Both the position numbers and the translations under genes were made by a program. Below the pieces are notes generated by a model that saw only the letters and a list, made by a program, of their open reading frames with translations, made no database searches and was not told the DNA's origin. Below, piece after piece: positions 1-9,280 of a stretch of 64,000 bases of DNA. Location of the stretch: NCBI RefSeq assembly GCF_003752405.1, contig NZ_RKHK01000001.1, positions 248,001-312,000 on the forward strand, written 5' to 3'. Origin of the DNA: Bogoriella caseilytica (GTDB taxonomy: Bacteria; Actinomycetota; Actinomycetes; Actinomycetales; Actinomycetaceae). How positions within the stretch are numbered: position 1 is the first letter of the stretch; each line of letters starts with the position of its first letter.

Positions 1-244
1 CGGGCCGCTCGATCTCCAGCCTCGACACGGTGAAGCGCGGGTTTGATGCGGTAGCGATCACCGCCATCAGGTAGCGGTGCTCGGCCGGAGCAACATCGCG
101 CCCGGCTTTGAAGGGCTGCTGACCCGTGGGGACGAAGATGACCTCATCGAGACTGAAGGAAGCCATGACCTCACTGGCGGCCACCAGGTGGCCATGATGG
201 ATGGGGTCGAAGGTTCCCCCCATCACGCCGACACGCCGAGACAT
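1..244 (-). CDS. nadD: Nicotinate-nucleotide adenylyltransferase NadD, N-terminal part (runs off left edge)
   Basis: The first 81 residues are present. NadD transfers AMP from ATP to nicotinate mononucleotide in cytoplasmic NAD synthesis. The nucleotidyltransferase signature [11 protein letters not shown] lies at residues 9-19, directly after the first beta strand, and a [10 protein letters not shown]-like substrate segment follows. The ATG at 244-242 is the only start in phase with the motif at the family's usual distance. About 120 C-terminal residues lie outside the window. It sits downstream of proA and a 54-aa membrane protein, the usual actinobacterial neighbourhood. The family is certain; only completeness is unknown. 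Confidence 0.95.
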   Translation of the reverse strand, partial: MSRRVGVMGGTFDPIHHGHLVAASEVMASFSLDEVIFVPTGQQPFKAGRDVAPAEHRYLMAVIATASNPRFTVSRLEIERP

Positions 245-279
245 TGCGAGCAGCCTGGTCCTTCAGTGGTCGCAGCTGG

Positions 280-444
280 TCAGAGCCGCGAGGCGACGTT
301 GCGGAAGGCGAAGGTGAACAGCAGCATCCCGAGCAGGAGGGCCAGCACCACACCACCGACGAGGAAAGGGTTGACCTCCATGGCGGCGTGGTCCGGCGGC
401 GCAACGTCGTCGCTGGAAGCCAGCAGCAGCAGTGAGGTCTTCAT
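280..444 (-). CDS. Small single-pass membrane protein (54 aa)
   Basis: A 54-residue protein with a short hydrophobic N-terminus, an Asp-rich linker and one clear membrane helix at about residues 29-48, ending in an Arg-containing tail. I chose the ATG at 444 because GGAAGGA lies six bases upstream; the longer reading frame to 534 has no comparable site. Small hydrophobic proteins at this position between proA and nadD recur in actinobacteria, but I know of no function. The 35-base gap to nadD and shared strand suggest co-transcription. Confidence 0.7.
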   Translation of the reverse strand: MKTSLLLLASSDDVAPPDHAAMEVNPFLVGGVVLALLLGMLLFTFAFRNVASRL

Positions 445-534
445 CCGGGGTCCTTCCCACGTATCGATCTCCGTCGTGCCCCAGTCTCGCATGCCAGCAG
501 CCAAGCTGCGGATTCCGGGAGAGCGCGTCAGCAT

Positions 535-1722
535 GTGCTGGTGACCACCTCAGATCTTCACGACACCACCGTGAGCTGGCCGATCCGGCTCCGGCGGGCT
601 TGGTCGTCCCACCCGCGCCTGGCCATGGGCGTCCGGAGCGCCATCGCCGCAGCCCTGGCGTGGGCCGTCGCCCAGATCTTGCCCGGACCTGGAGATGAGT
701 TCCCGTACTACGCCCCCATGGGTGCGGTGATTGCCACGACGTTCACGGTCGCCGGCTCGGTGCGCGAGTCGATCCAGACAGTGGGGGCCATCGCCCTCGG
801 CGGCACCATCGCCATTCTGATCGATCTGGTCGCGCCTGAATCCAGCCCTCTGACGGTCGGCGTCGTGGTGGCGTTGGGGGTACTCGCCGGCGGCTGGCGC
901 CGCCTCGGCGGGGCCGGCACGTGGGTGCCGATCTCCGCGCTCTTCACCCTGGTGATCGGGCAGGGCGACGCCTTCTACGTGGGGGCCTACGCGGGACTGG
1001 TCTTTCTCGGCGCAGCGATCGGAATCCTGATCAACCTGGCCTTCCCTCCGCTACCGCTGGCGCCCCTGCGCCACACGCTCTCGCGGGTACGCCGCACCGT
1101 CCGTGATCAGCTCGGCGATCTGGCGGAGATGCTCGAGAAGGACGAACCGCTGGACCCGCAGGAGTGGGAGAAGCACGAACGCGATCTCACCCCCCAGCGC
1201 GGTGAGCTGCGGGCGGCGCTGACCACAGCTCGCGAGAGCCGGCGCGGCAATGTGCGGGCGCGACGGTACAGCCAGGATTTCGAGGCCCTGGCCCGCGATG
1301 CCCAGGCGGTGGACCGGCTCGCCCAGCACGTGGCCGAACTGAGCGATCTGCTGGCCACCGGTGAGCACTCCCAGGTGCACGAGCCGTCATTGGGGCCGAG
1401 CCTGCGGCCGCATGCCGGCCGGGTGCTGCGCGGCATGGAGTCTCTCGTGGGCCTCGCCGACTCCGGCAAAGCTGAGGAGCGCACCGACGAACTCCAACGC
1501 GTGAGAGAGGCCCTGGAGGAGTTGACTGCGGAGACCGACCGGGCCCGCCGTGCGGAGTCCCCCGGCGGCGGTGTGCTGGCGGCCGCGGCCCTGGTGACTG
1601 CCACACGTCGATGCCTGGACGAACTCGACATCCTCATCGAGGGCACGAGGGCCGAGTTGAGCGAGGAGCCCCCGAACCCCGGGCCACCAGCCGGCGAGGC
1701 GCACGGTCACACGGACGACTGA
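535..1722 (+). CDS. FUSC / aromatic acid exporter family membrane protein
   Basis: A 395-residue protein whose first ~180 residues form six hydrophobic segments (for example AIAALAWAVAQIL and VGVVVALGVLAGG), followed by a ~210-residue charged, helical cytoplasmic domain. This layout matches half-size FUSC/ArAE proteins, which are proposed proton-driven exporters of aromatic or other organic acids. It is a lone plus-strand gene, convergent with proA, so context gives no substrate. The start is a GTG at 535; a second GTG at 541 is equally possible, and GGGAGAG ends about ten bases upstream of 535. Family assignment is good, substrate unknown. Confidence 0.8.
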   Translation: MLVTTSDLHDTTVSWPIRLRRAWSSHPRLAMGVRSAIAAALAWAVAQILPGPGDEFPYYAPMGAVIATTFTVAGSVRESIQTVGAIALGGTIAILIDLVAPESSPLTVGVVVALGVLAGGWRRLGGAGTWVPISALFTLVIGQGDAFYVGAYAGLVFLGAAIGILINLAFPPLPLAPLRHTLSRVRRTVRDQLGDLAEMLEKDEPLDPQEWEKHERDLTPQRGELRAALTTARESRRGNVRARRYSQDFEALARDAQAVDRLAQHVAELSDLLATGEHSQVHEPSLGPSLRPHAGRVLRGMESLVGLADSGKAEERTDELQRVREALEELTAETDRARRAESPGGGVLAAAALVTATRRCLDELDILIEGTRAELSEEPPNPGPPAGEAHGHTDD

Positions 1723-1830
1723 CAGCCCAGCGGCCCAATACGGGCGCAGTACGAGCCGAGGGACAACGGACGACCAGTCAGCGTGCCCCCAGCGGCTGAT
1801 CGACGTCAGGCGCAGCCGGTCGCGAACGGG

Positions 1831-3135
1831 CTAGGGCCGGATGTGCCCGTCGCCTTCGACGATCCAGGTGGTGGTCGTCAGTTCCGCCAGACCCATCGGG
1901 CCACGTGCATGCAGCTTCTGGGTGGAAATGCCGATCTCGGCGCCCAGCCCGAGCTGCCCTCCGTCGGTGAAGCGAGAGGAGGCATTCACGATGACCGCAG
2001 CGGCCACGGGGCCGAGTTCCGCGGTGAAGCTCCGGACGGCAGCTGTGTCCTGGGAGAGGATGACCTCGGTGTGGCCGGAGGAGTAGGTGCGGATGTGCTC
2101 GATGGCCTCCTCGCAGCTGCCCACGAGCTTCACCGCAAGATCCAACGAGAGGTACTCGGTCTCCCAGTCGGCCTCGGTCGCCGGTTCGAGCTGCAGCCCG
2201 GGAAGGGCGGCAGCGGCCCGCGCGGTCTCCTCATCGGCGTGGATGGTCACGCCCGACTCCCCCAGCGCCGCCAGCAGGCGAGGCAGCAGCTCGCCGGCCA
2301 GCTCCCGGTGCACCAGCAGGGTCTCAGCCGCGTTGCAGACACCGGTGCGCTGCGTCTTGGCGTTGAGCACGATGGGCACCACCGCCTCCAGGTCAGCGGA
2401 AGCATCGACGTAGATGTGACAGTTCCCCACACCGGTCTCGATCACCGGCACTTGCGATTCGCGCACCACCGTCTGGATCAGATCTGCGCCACCGCGCGGG
2501 ATGAGCACATCCACCAGGCCGCGAGCGCGCATCAGGGCCACGGCACCCGGGCGGCCATGAGCATCGATGGACTGGACCAGCCCGGCGGGGAGGCCCTGGG
2601 CCTCCAGCGCCTCGCCGAGCACCGCCACGATGGCCTCGTTCGAGGAGGCTGCCGCAGATCCGCCGCGGAGCACGACGGCATTACCTGACTTGATGGCCAG
2701 ACCTGCGGCATCGACGGTGACGTTGGGGCGCGCCTCGTAGATCATCCCCACCACGCCCATGGGAACGCGGGTCTGGCGCAGCCGCAAGCCATTGGGCAGG
2801 GTCTGCCCGCGCACCACCTCGCCCACCGGATCGGGAAGCGCGGCCAGTTCCCGCAATGCTGCGGCAATGCCCTCGATGCGCTCGTGGTCCAGTGCGAGCC
2901 GGTCCAGCAGGGAGGTCTTCATGCCGGTCTCACGGCCCCGGTCGAGGTCGGCGGCATTGGCCTGCACGATCCGCGCCGATGCCCCCACGAGGGCATCGGC
3001 CATCGCGTGCAGCGCAGCGTCCTTGACCTGGCGTGGCGCAGCAGCTAAGGCGCGGGCAGCATGGCGCGCATACTGGCAGATCTGCTCGACACGGGCTTGG
3101 ACATCATCGGAGGCGGCGGCAGGCAGCTGACTCAT
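1831..3135 (-). CDS. proA: Gamma-glutamyl phosphate reductase ProA
   Basis: 434 residues, normal family length. The enzyme reduces L-glutamyl-5-phosphate with NADPH to glutamate semialdehyde, the second step of proline synthesis. The aldehyde-dehydrogenase-like fold shows the catalytic cysteine in [13 protein letters not shown] and conserved segments such as [14 protein letters not shown] and LRGGSAA. The start ATG at 3135 begins [12 protein letters not shown]. Its partner proB is on the same strand but 14.6 kb upstream rather than adjacent. Confidence 0.97.
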   Translation of the reverse strand: MSQLPAAASDDVQARVEQICQYARHAARALAAAPRQVKDAALHAMADALVGASARIVQANAADLDRGRETGMKTSLLDRLALDHERIEGIAAALRELAALPDPVGEVVRGQTLPNGLRLRQTRVPMGVVGMIYEARPNVTVDAAGLAIKSGNAVVLRGGSAAASSNEAIVAVLGEALEAQGLPAGLVQSIDAHGRPGAVALMRARGLVDVLIPRGGADLIQTVVRESQVPVIETGVGNCHIYVDASADLEAVVPIVLNAKTQRTGVCNAAETLLVHRELAGELLPRLLAALGESGVTIHADEETARAAAALPGLQLEPATEADWETEYLSLDLAVKLVGSCEEAIEHIRTYSSGHTEVILSQDTAAVRSFTAELGPVAAAVIVNASSRFTDGGQLGLGAEIGISTQKLHARGPMGLAELTTTTWIVEGDGHIRP

Positions 3136-3195
3136 ACCTGCAGCGTAGGTAAAGACGGCCGGGAATGAATCTCGGAGCCATTCGTTGGACTAGGC

Positions 3196-3567
3196 ATGGC
3201 CACCAAGAGCATCGCTGAAGCCGAATTCGAGCAGACCATCTCCGGCGAGGGCATCACCCTCGTGGACTTCTGGGCCGACTGGTGCGGCCCGTGCAAGCAG
3301 TTCGCGCCTGTCTACGAGCGCGTCTCCGAGCAGCACCCGGATGTCACCTTCGCGAAGGTCGACACCGAGGCGAACCAGATGCTGAGCGCCCAGCTGCAGA
3401 TCACCGCCATCCCCACCCTGATGGCGTTCCGCGACGGCATCCAGGTCTTCTCCCAGGCCGGGGCTCTGCCCGCCAAGCAGCTCGAGCAGCTGGTGGAGCA
3501 GGTCAAGGGCCTGGACATGGACGAGGTGCGCAAGCAGGTCGCTGAGAACGAGCAGTCCCAGAACTAG
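3196..3567 (+). CDS. Thioredoxin-like protein
   Basis: 123 residues with the thioredoxin active site WCGPC (Cys30, Cys33), the preceding VDFWADWCGPC strand, and the cis-proline segment AIPTL. It should act as a cytoplasmic dithiol-disulfide oxidoreductase. The C-terminal ~20 residues form an extra charged helix not present in minimal thioredoxins. There is no signal peptide. It is divergent from proA across 60 bases and convergent with ligD. I do not call it trxA because such proteins occur in several copies in actinobacteria. Confidence 0.92.
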   Translation: MATKSIAEAEFEQTISGEGITLVDFWADWCGPCKQFAPVYERVSEQHPDVTFAKVDTEANQMLSAQLQITAIPTLMAFRDGIQVFSQAGALPAKQLEQLVEQVKGLDMDEVRKQVAENEQSQN

Positions 3568-3579
3568 GTTCCCCTCAGC

Positions 3580-3637
3580 AGGGCCCGCTGAGCTCGCCGC
3601 CTCTCATGGAGGAGGGTCGAGGTCGGCGGGCCCTTTG
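3580..3637 (+). terminator. Candidate terminator after the thioredoxin gene
   Basis: A nine-base inverted repeat AGGGCCCGC / GCGGGCCCT, followed by TTTGTC on the plus strand. The loop is long (~37 bases) and the right arm overlaps the 3' end of ligD, so it may serve both convergent genes or be fortuitous. Confidence 0.35.
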
Positions 3638-6057
3638 TCATGGCGCCAGCCGCGCCAGCGGGGATGGCGCATCCGCCCCTCCCCGGTCCATGACGCGAAC
3701 TGCACCTCGCCCACCCGGTGGGGCGTCACCCAGTGGGCATCGCGGGCCACCTCTGCCGGGACCTCGGGCACGGGCGGTGTCTTGCGGGAGATGCGCTCGA
3801 ACTGGGTGACCCAATCCCGCGCCTCCTCCTCCCGGAAGCCGGTGCCCACCCGACCGGCATAGCGCAGGCCGCCCCCGGAGTCCAGCACCGCGAGCAGCAG
3901 GGAGCCCACAGCTCCCGATCGCGCCCCGCGACCGGGACGCCAGCCGATGACCACCGCCTCCTGTGTGAGGGAGTGGGTGAGCTTCAGCCAGGCCCGTGAC
4001 CGCCGGCCGCTGGCGTAGCGCGAACCGTGGCGCTTGGCCACCACGCCCTCGTAACCGCGCCGCCGGGACTCCGCCAGGGCCTCCTCCAGCTCGTCTGCGA
4101 CGGGAGCCGGGACCACCACGGCCTCGTGTGCCTCCGGGTCGAGGGCCGTCGCGAGGAGCTCGCGGCGCTTCTCATAGGTCTTGCGCACACAGCTCTGGCC
4201 CTCCACCTCGAGGATGTCGAAGACCACGAGCTGTACCGGGATCTGCTCGGCGAGATGGTCGATCTCTCGCTGGCTGCCGGCCTGGATCCGCTGCTGCAGC
4301 AGGGAGAAGCTCGCGCGGCGGCGTTCGTCGAGGGCCACGATCTCGGCGTCGAGCACCACACTGGAGGCCTCGCGCACCACGTCGGAGATCCCCGCTAGCT
4401 CCGGGTAGGTGGCCGTCATGTCGTGGCCATTGCGGGAGACGATCCGGACCTCCCCGCCGTCGATACCGACGATGGCGCGCATCCCATCCCACTTCATCTC
4501 CAGCGACCACTGCGACCCGGCCAGATCGCCCGCCTCACCGGCGGTGGCCAGCATGGGCTCAGGCAGCGGCGGACGGCTCTCCTGGGCCCCCTCACGCGAG
4601 CCGGCGCTGCGACCGGAGCGGGACCGGCCTGCGGGAGAGTTGTCGGGGCGCGAGCGGGAGCTGCCCTGCTGCATGAGGTGAGCCAGCCACTGGTCGGCCT
4701 CGTCCTCGCCGCCGGTCCGGATCAGCGCCAGGGTGGCGCTCTTCCCCAACCCCGAAGCGCTCAGGCCGCCATCGTCCTGGCCGGTGAGCACCACGGAGAC
4801 CTCATGGCCCTCGTGCCAGGTGCGGATCCGGTAGGTGCCGGTGTCCCAGATGCCCATCTCACCCGCGCCGTACTCCCCCTTCGGGATCGTGCCCGCGAAG
4901 TCCAGGTACTCCATCGGATGATCCTCGGTCTGTACCGCGAGCGCGTTCTTCTGCGAGGTCGGGATCCCCTTGGGCAGTGCCCAGGAGCGCAGCACGCCGC
5001 GGTGTTCCAGCCGCAGATCCCAGTGCAGGCGTGAGGCGTGATGCTCATGGATGACGAAGACCCCGTCGACAGAGTCGTCTGCGGCGCCGCGGGAGCTGCC
5101 CCGTCCGGGCATCGGTTCGGGCGTGCGCGCCGCGTCTCGTTTGTGGCGGTAGGTGGCGAGCAGATCCGCCGGAGTGAGCGCATCGAGGGGGTCCCCGAGT
5201 TTCTTCAGGCGGGCGAGGACCTCGTCGATCTCGAGGTGCGCGAGGCCCTCGTCCTCCAACTCTTCCCAGGTGCGCGGCGCGGCGACGGTCGGTCGCAGGC
5301 GCCCGCGCAGGGAGTAGGGCGCCACGGTGGTCTTCGAGGCACTGTTCTGCGACCAGTCCACCAGCACCTTGTTCTTCCGCAGTGACTTCTTCATGTCCGA
5401 GACCACCAGATCGGGATGGTCGGCCTCCAGGGAGCGCGCCAGTTCGTGGGCGACCTCGCGGATCTGCTCCGAGCTGTGGCTGCCCTCGGATGGCAAGCTG
5501 GAGTAGAGGTGGATCCCCTTGGAGCCGGAGGTGACCGGGACGGCGTCCAGGCCCATCCCCTGCAGCAGTGGGCGGATCAGCTGGGCCACCTCGGCACAGG
5601 CGACCAGCCCCATCCCGGGCCCGGGATCCAGGTCGAGCACCATGCGATCCGGTGGGCTCGGCCGGCCGGCGAGGTCGAGGCGCCACTGCGGCACGTGGAT
5701 CTCCAGTGCCGCCACCTGCCCGAGCCAGGCCAGCGTGGCGGCGTTGTCGATCAGCGGATACGTCTTCGGCCCACCGGAATGCTCGAGGTCCCCGCGCACG
5801 ATCCACGCCGGGGCAGAGGACTCCAGCGCCTTCACGAAGAAGGACTGGCCCGGATCGCGCTCGGTGCCGACGCCGTCCGGCCAGCGTTTGCGGGTGGCTG
5901 GGCGCCCGGCGGTGTGAGGCAGCAGGAAGGGCGCAACGTCGAGGAGGTATCGCAGCACATCCGCCTTGGTGGTGCCGGTGGCCGGGTAGAGCACCTTGTC
6001 GAGGCTGGACACTCGGAGGGTATGTCCGCCCACCTCGACGCTCTGTTCCGCGCTCAT
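3604..6057 (-). CDS. ligD: Multifunctional NHEJ DNA ligase LigD (polymerase-phosphoesterase-ligase)
   Basis: 817 residues in the mycobacterial domain order. The primase-like polymerase spans roughly 1-300, with DLDPG carboxylates at D142/D144 and VDWSQN at D234. The 3'-phosphoesterase spans about 330-460, with HEHHASRLHWDLRLEH ligands at 337-352. The ATP-dependent ligase spans about 498-817, with the nucleotidyl lysine in MKWDG (K522). A Ser/Arg-rich linker at 465-495 joins the last two. With Ku it repairs double-strand breaks by end joining. The Ku gene lies on the other strand beyond a YitT gene. All expected catalytic residues are present. Confidence 0.96.
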   Translation of the reverse strand: MSAEQSVEVGGHTLRVSSLDKVLYPATGTTKADVLRYLLDVAPFLLPHTAGRPATRKRWPDGVGTERDPGQSFFVKALESSAPAWIVRGDLEHSGGPKTYPLIDNAATLAWLGQVAALEIHVPQWRLDLAGRPSPPDRMVLDLDPGPGMGLVACAEVAQLIRPLLQGMGLDAVPVTSGSKGIHLYSSLPSEGSHSSEQIREVAHELARSLEADHPDLVVSDMKKSLRKNKVLVDWSQNSASKTTVAPYSLRGRLRPTVAAPRTWEELEDEGLAHLEIDEVLARLKKLGDPLDALTPADLLATYRHKRDAARTPEPMPGRGSSRGAADDSVDGVFVIHEHHASRLHWDLRLEHRGVLRSWALPKGIPTSQKNALAVQTEDHPMEYLDFAGTIPKGEYGAGEMGIWDTGTYRIRTWHEGHEVSVVLTGQDDGGLSASGLGKSATLALIRTGGEDEADQWLAHLMQQGSSRSRPDNSPAGRSRSGRSAGSREGAQESRPPLPEPMLATAGEAGDLAGSQWSLEMKWDGMRAIVGIDGGEVRIVSRNGHDMTATYPELAGISDVVREASSVVLDAEIVALDERRRASFSLLQQRIQAGSQREIDHLAEQIPVQLVVFDILEVEGQSCVRKTYEKRRELLATALDPEAHEAVVVPAPVADELEEALAESRRRGYEGVVAKRHGSRYASGRRSRAWLKLTHSLTQEAVVIGWRPGRGARSGAVGSLLLAVLDSGGGLRYAGRVGTGFREEEARDWVTQFERISRKTPPVPEVPAEVARDAHWVTPHRVGEVQFASWTGEGRMRHPRWRGWRHDKGPADLDPPP

Positions 6058-6147
6058 CGCCTCATCGTGCGCCGCCTCGCCACCTCCCGCCTCCCCACTC
6101 CCGCCAACACGTCCGTATCCTGAGATGCTGCCCTAGAGTGGTGGCTT

Positions 6148-6786
6148 GTGATTTCTGCACCGAAGGCCTCGCGACCTCCCGCAGCGGCTCCAGTCTCACG
6201 CCACACTCCCCTGGAGGACGCGTTCGGCCTGCTCACCGGAACCTTCGTGGCCTCCTTCGGTCTCTATCTGCTGTCGCTCACCGGCACCGTGACGGGAGGG
6301 ACGGCAGGCTTGGCTCTGCTCATCTCCTACGCCACGTCCTTGCCGGTGGGGCCGCTGTTCTTCGTCATCAACCTGCCCTTCATGGCGGTGGCCGTCTGGT
6401 TGAAGGGCTGGCGCTTCACGCTGCGGTCGCTGGCCTGCATCGGCGCAGTCGCGGCACTGGAACGGCTACACGTGTGGGCCATGCCGGAGCTCGAGATGGA
6501 GCCGATCTACGGCGCCTTCACCGGCAACCTCCTGGTGGGCGTGGCGTTGTTGATCATCTTCCGCCACGGCGCGAGCCTGGGCGGTTTCAACGTGATGGCG
6601 ATCCTGGCCCAGGAACGGTGGCGGTGGAACGCCGGCTACGTGCAGATGTCCATGGACGCCTCCGTGGTGCTGCTCTCGATCTTCGTGGTTGCCTGGCAGA
6701 ACGTGGTGATCTCCGTCGTCGGTGCGGTCCTGTTGTCCATGGTGATCGCGCTGAATCACCGGCCCGGTCGTTACACGGGCGGCTGA
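6148..6786 (+). CDS. YitT family membrane protein
   Basis: 212 residues with five to six hydrophobic helices and glycine-rich segments typical of the family, including TGTVTGGTAGLALLISY and the RHGASLGGFNVMA stretch. It lacks the C-terminal DUF2179 domain of longer YitT proteins, so it is the short form. It starts at a GTG (6148) and shares the 90-base divergent promoter region with ligD. YitT proteins have no settled function; nothing here ties it to end joining apart from position. Confidence 0.85.
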   Translation: MISAPKASRPPAAAPVSRHTPLEDAFGLLTGTFVASFGLYLLSLTGTVTGGTAGLALLISYATSLPVGPLFFVINLPFMAVAVWLKGWRFTLRSLACIGAVAALERLHVWAMPELEMEPIYGAFTGNLLVGVALLIIFRHGASLGGFNVMAILAQERWRWNAGYVQMSMDASVVLLSIFVVAWQNVVISVVGAVLLSMVIALNHRPGRYTGG

Positions 6787-6870
6787 GCCCGCAGCCTGGC
6801 CTTATCCCCGCCCGCTGGCGCACCCGACCGGGCCGCGATTGACTGAGGCCCTGCACACCAGGAGGGTTTG

Positions 6871-7659
6871 ATGCGCGCGATCTGGAAGGGCTCGATCTCC
6901 TTCGGGCTGGTGAATGTTCCCGTGCGGCTGTTCTCCGCCACGGAGTCCCATGACCTCTCGCTCCACCAAGTGCATGAGGCCGACGGCGGGCGCATCCGCT
7001 ATCAGCGCCGTTGTGCGAAATGCGGCGAAGTGGTGGAGTACGAGGACATCGACCGCGCCTTCCTCGCCGGGGAGCACACCGTGGTGCTCACCGATGAGGA
7101 CTTCGAGAAGCTGCCGATCGAGCAGTCCCGCGAGATCTCGGTCGAGGAGTTCGTGCCCTCAGAGCAGATCGACCCGGTCATGCTGGGTAAGCCGTACTAC
7201 CTCGCACCCGATGGCCGGGCGGGCAAGCCCTACGCCTTGCTCCGGCAGACCCTGCAGGAGGCCGAGCGCACGGCGGTGGTGACCTTCACCCTGCGCCGGC
7301 GTACCCGCCTGGGCGCGCTGCGGGTGCGCGAGAACGTGCTCGTGTTGCAGTCGCTGCTGTGGGCCGACGAGGTGCGGGAACCTGAGTTCCCCGAGGTGGA
7401 GAAGACGCCGAAGGTCACGAAGAAGGAGCTCGAGATGGCTGCCTCGCTGGTGAAGAGCTACGAGTCTGACTTCACCCCAGAGCGATTCACCGACGAGTAC
7501 CAGGAACAGCTGCAGGAACTCGTGGACGCCAAACTCAGCTCCGGGGACGTGCGCGAGGTCGAGGACAATAAGGACGAGGATGACAGCGGTGAGGTCGTCT
7601 CGCTGATGGACGCCTTGCGCAAGTCGGTGGACGACTCCCGCAAACGCAAGGGCGCCTAG
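6871..7659 (+). CDS. ku: DNA end-binding protein Ku
   Basis: 262 residues, the usual bacterial Ku size. It opens MRAIWKGSISFGLVNVPV, the family hallmark. The central DNA-encircling Ku core includes RCAKCGEVVEYEDI and GKPYYLAPDG. The acidic, charged C-terminal tail ends RKRKGA. Ku binds broken DNA ends and recruits LigD. I chose ATG 6871, with GGAGGG four bases upstream, over an in-frame TTG three bases earlier. It lies on the same strand as the YitT gene and 0.8 kb from the ligD start. Confidence 0.97.
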   Translation: MRAIWKGSISFGLVNVPVRLFSATESHDLSLHQVHEADGGRIRYQRRCAKCGEVVEYEDIDRAFLAGEHTVVLTDEDFEKLPIEQSREISVEEFVPSEQIDPVMLGKPYYLAPDGRAGKPYALLRQTLQEAERTAVVTFTLRRRTRLGALRVRENVLVLQSLLWADEVREPEFPEVEKTPKVTKKELEMAASLVKSYESDFTPERFTDEYQEQLQELVDAKLSSGDVREVEDNKDEDDSGEVVSLMDALRKSVDDSRKRKGA

Positions 7660-7962
7660 CTCGTGTCCCGACGACGCCGGGGTGGGTGATCCCGTCCGGC
7701 AAGGTCCCCGTTGACGTCGGTCGCCAGGTCGCGACCAGCTCGGTTCGAGCAGGCAGGCTCGCGGCGAAGGTCTGCTGGCTGCGCCCGACCGCGATGAGCT
7801 CTGACGTCGGCCAGCAACAGATCAGCTCAACGGTGCCTCGCGCCCCGGCGCGGAGCGTGGTACTGACTCGGCGGTGTCATTGCTGAGCGCGATCGCCTGG
7901 GCGACAAAGGCCTGTGCAGGTCTTTGTCGCTCACTGATCGTGACCGGATATGCCGGCGACCC
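7660..7962. other. Intergenic stretch between converging ku and monooxygenase genes
   Basis: About 300 bases without a credible gene; short frames here lack family resemblance and ribosome binding sites. The only notable structure is the long hairpin at 7901-7930, listed separately. Confidence 0.6.
7901..7930 (-). terminator. Strong hairpin downstream of the luciferase-like gene
   Basis: GCGACAAAG pairs with CTTTGTCGC. The stem continues inward through a G-U pair and CCT/AGG to a GTGC loop, giving 13 pairs. It begins 33 bases beyond the stop of the minus-strand monooxygenase gene. No U-tract follows, as is common for actinobacterial terminators. Confidence 0.6.
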
Positions 7963-8973
7963 TCAGGCCGGGACCGCCGCGCCCGCCAGTGCCCGCGCCG
8001 GGGCCCCAACCGAGGGCTGCGGTGCCGGCACCCGGGGTGCCGGGTGCTGGCCCGCCGGCGCGGCGACACTCTGCTTCGCCAGCACGCCGCGCACCTGGAG
8101 TTCAGGGACCACGGCGCGGATCAGGCCGGCCACGTCGGCAGGAACCGATCCGGGAATGACGACGAAGCCGTCGGCCGCCCCTACGGCCAGCCAGTGCTCG
8201 ATGAGGTCGGCCACGTCATACGGCGTGCCGTGCGCGCTCAGCGCACCCTCCCACGGGGTCACTGATCCCCCTGCGATTTCCGCCACCAATCCGGCCCGCT
8301 CGATGGCGGACTCCCGCTCGGAGGCCACCACCAGGTGCAGATCCGCCAGCACGGTGACGGCGCCCTCGCGGCCCGCCGTCCGCGCCGCGGCCCGGACGGC
8401 CAAGCGCAGTTCGCGCGCCTGCTCGAGATCGCTCTGGCGGATCCGGACGATGTCCGCGAAGGCCCCAGCAGCAGCAGCCTCGGAGAGCGCCGAGACGCTG
8501 ACCACCACGCGAGTGCGGCGCCGGTCCGGGCGCACCGAGGAGGCCAGTCGTGCGGCCTCGGTCAGGCTGAGGTGCAGGGCATGCCAGGTACCTGGCGATG
8601 GGTGGGCCTGGGCGAGCTCCGCTTCCGCGGTGGCCACCGCGCCCCTCCCGCTCACTTCGGCCACCAGGCCGGCGGAGGCGTGGGGGGCGATGCGCCGAGC
8701 GGCGCTGACCGGGTCCAGCCGGCCGTCGCGCACGGCGCGGTCGGAGCGCAGCCGGAACTCCGCGCCGAGCGTGACGAGGCCGATTCCGGCGCCGTGGGCG
8801 GCACGGGTGTAGGAGGCCAGCCGCGCGAGGTCGGCCTTCTCCACGGGTAGGTCCTCGGAGACGCCCAAGAGGTCCTCGGCGACGCCGAGTCCCGTGAGGT
8901 CCAGGCCGAGCCAGGCGTGACGCGCACCGGTGTGCAGAGTGGTGTTCAGGGTGGGCGAGTTGGCAACAGTCAT
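7963..8973 (-). CDS. Luciferase-like flavin-dependent monooxygenase (probable TIGR04027/KPN_01858 family)
   Basis: 336 residues with the sequence features of bacterial-luciferase-like TIM-barrel enzymes: an N-terminal strand followed by an ARLASYTRAAHGAG helix, and a late segment GTPYDVADLIEHWLAVGAADGFVV resembling the flavin phosphate region. An Ala/Pro-rich tail closes the protein. The assignment to the KPN_01858-type family rests mainly on its neighbours: an FAD protein, fused CMD/peroxidase and ABC importer of the matching families on the same strand. These enzymes use FMNH2 and O2; the substrate is unknown. A leader peptide ORF and hairpin precede it, suggesting separate attenuation. Start ATG at 8973. 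Confidence 0.78.
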   Translation of the reverse strand: MTVANSPTLNTTLHTGARHAWLGLDLTGLGVAEDLLGVSEDLPVEKADLARLASYTRAAHGAGIGLVTLGAEFRLRSDRAVRDGRLDPVSAARRIAPHASAGLVAEVSGRGAVATAEAELAQAHPSPGTWHALHLSLTEAARLASSVRPDRRRTRVVVSVSALSEAAAAGAFADIVRIRQSDLEQARELRLAVRAAARTAGREGAVTVLADLHLVVASERESAIERAGLVAEIAGGSVTPWEGALSAHGTPYDVADLIEHWLAVGAADGFVVIPGSVPADVAGLIRAVVPELQVRGVLAKQSVAAPAGQHPAPRVPAPQPSVGAPARALAGAAVPA

Positions 8974-9131
8974 GATGAGTACATCCCAGGGTGTCGTCGC
9001 GCTGCGTCCGCCCCGGGTGAGGGTGCGGTGAGGTCAGCGCGGTGAAGGGTGAAGGGCTCCCGGCTCGGCCGCATCCACCGGCGATGTGTCACTCATCGGC
9101 AGCGGGGCTCGAATCGGGGGTGACGCGTCGG

Positions 9132-9160
9132 CACCGGGGCCGCAGAGCTACGGCCGGGTG
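9132..9160 (-). promoter_or_regulatory. Hairpin after the leader ORF (candidate attenuator element)
   Basis: On the minus strand CACCCGGCCG pairs with CGGCCCCGGTG around an eight-base loop, with a small bulge. It starts 25 bases after the stop codon of the Cys-rich leader ORF and lies ~160 bases before the monooxygenase start, the place expected for an attenuation hairpin. Function inferred from position only. Confidence 0.4.
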
Positions 9161-9184
9161 GCGGGGCGTCGCTTCGCGAACGTC

Positions 9185-9280
9185 TCAGGCGGACATTCGG
9201 GCACGACCACACATGCACATACACATGACCTCGGAGCGCAGAGTCGACGGCGACTGCCCGAGTGTGCGGTGAGTGTTCAT
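9185..9280 (-). CDS. Cys-rich leader peptide (31 aa, Met-Cys repeat)
   Basis: An ORF of 31 codons, starting ATG at 9280 and ending TGA at 9185. Residues 19-24 read MCMCMC, followed by GRARMSA. GAAGGA lies 12 bases upstream of the start. Short upstream ORFs with clustered cysteine codons are established cysteine-responsive attenuators in mycobacteria, and Cys-containing leader peptides recur upstream of sulfur genes in other actinobacteria. Here it lies between the FAD gene and the monooxygenase gene on their strand. Three Cys and three extra Met codons within six positions is very unlikely in random GC-rich sequence. Translation and regulation are inferred. Confidence 0.6.
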   Translation of the reverse strand: MNTHRTLGQSPSTLRSEVMCMCMCGRARMSA

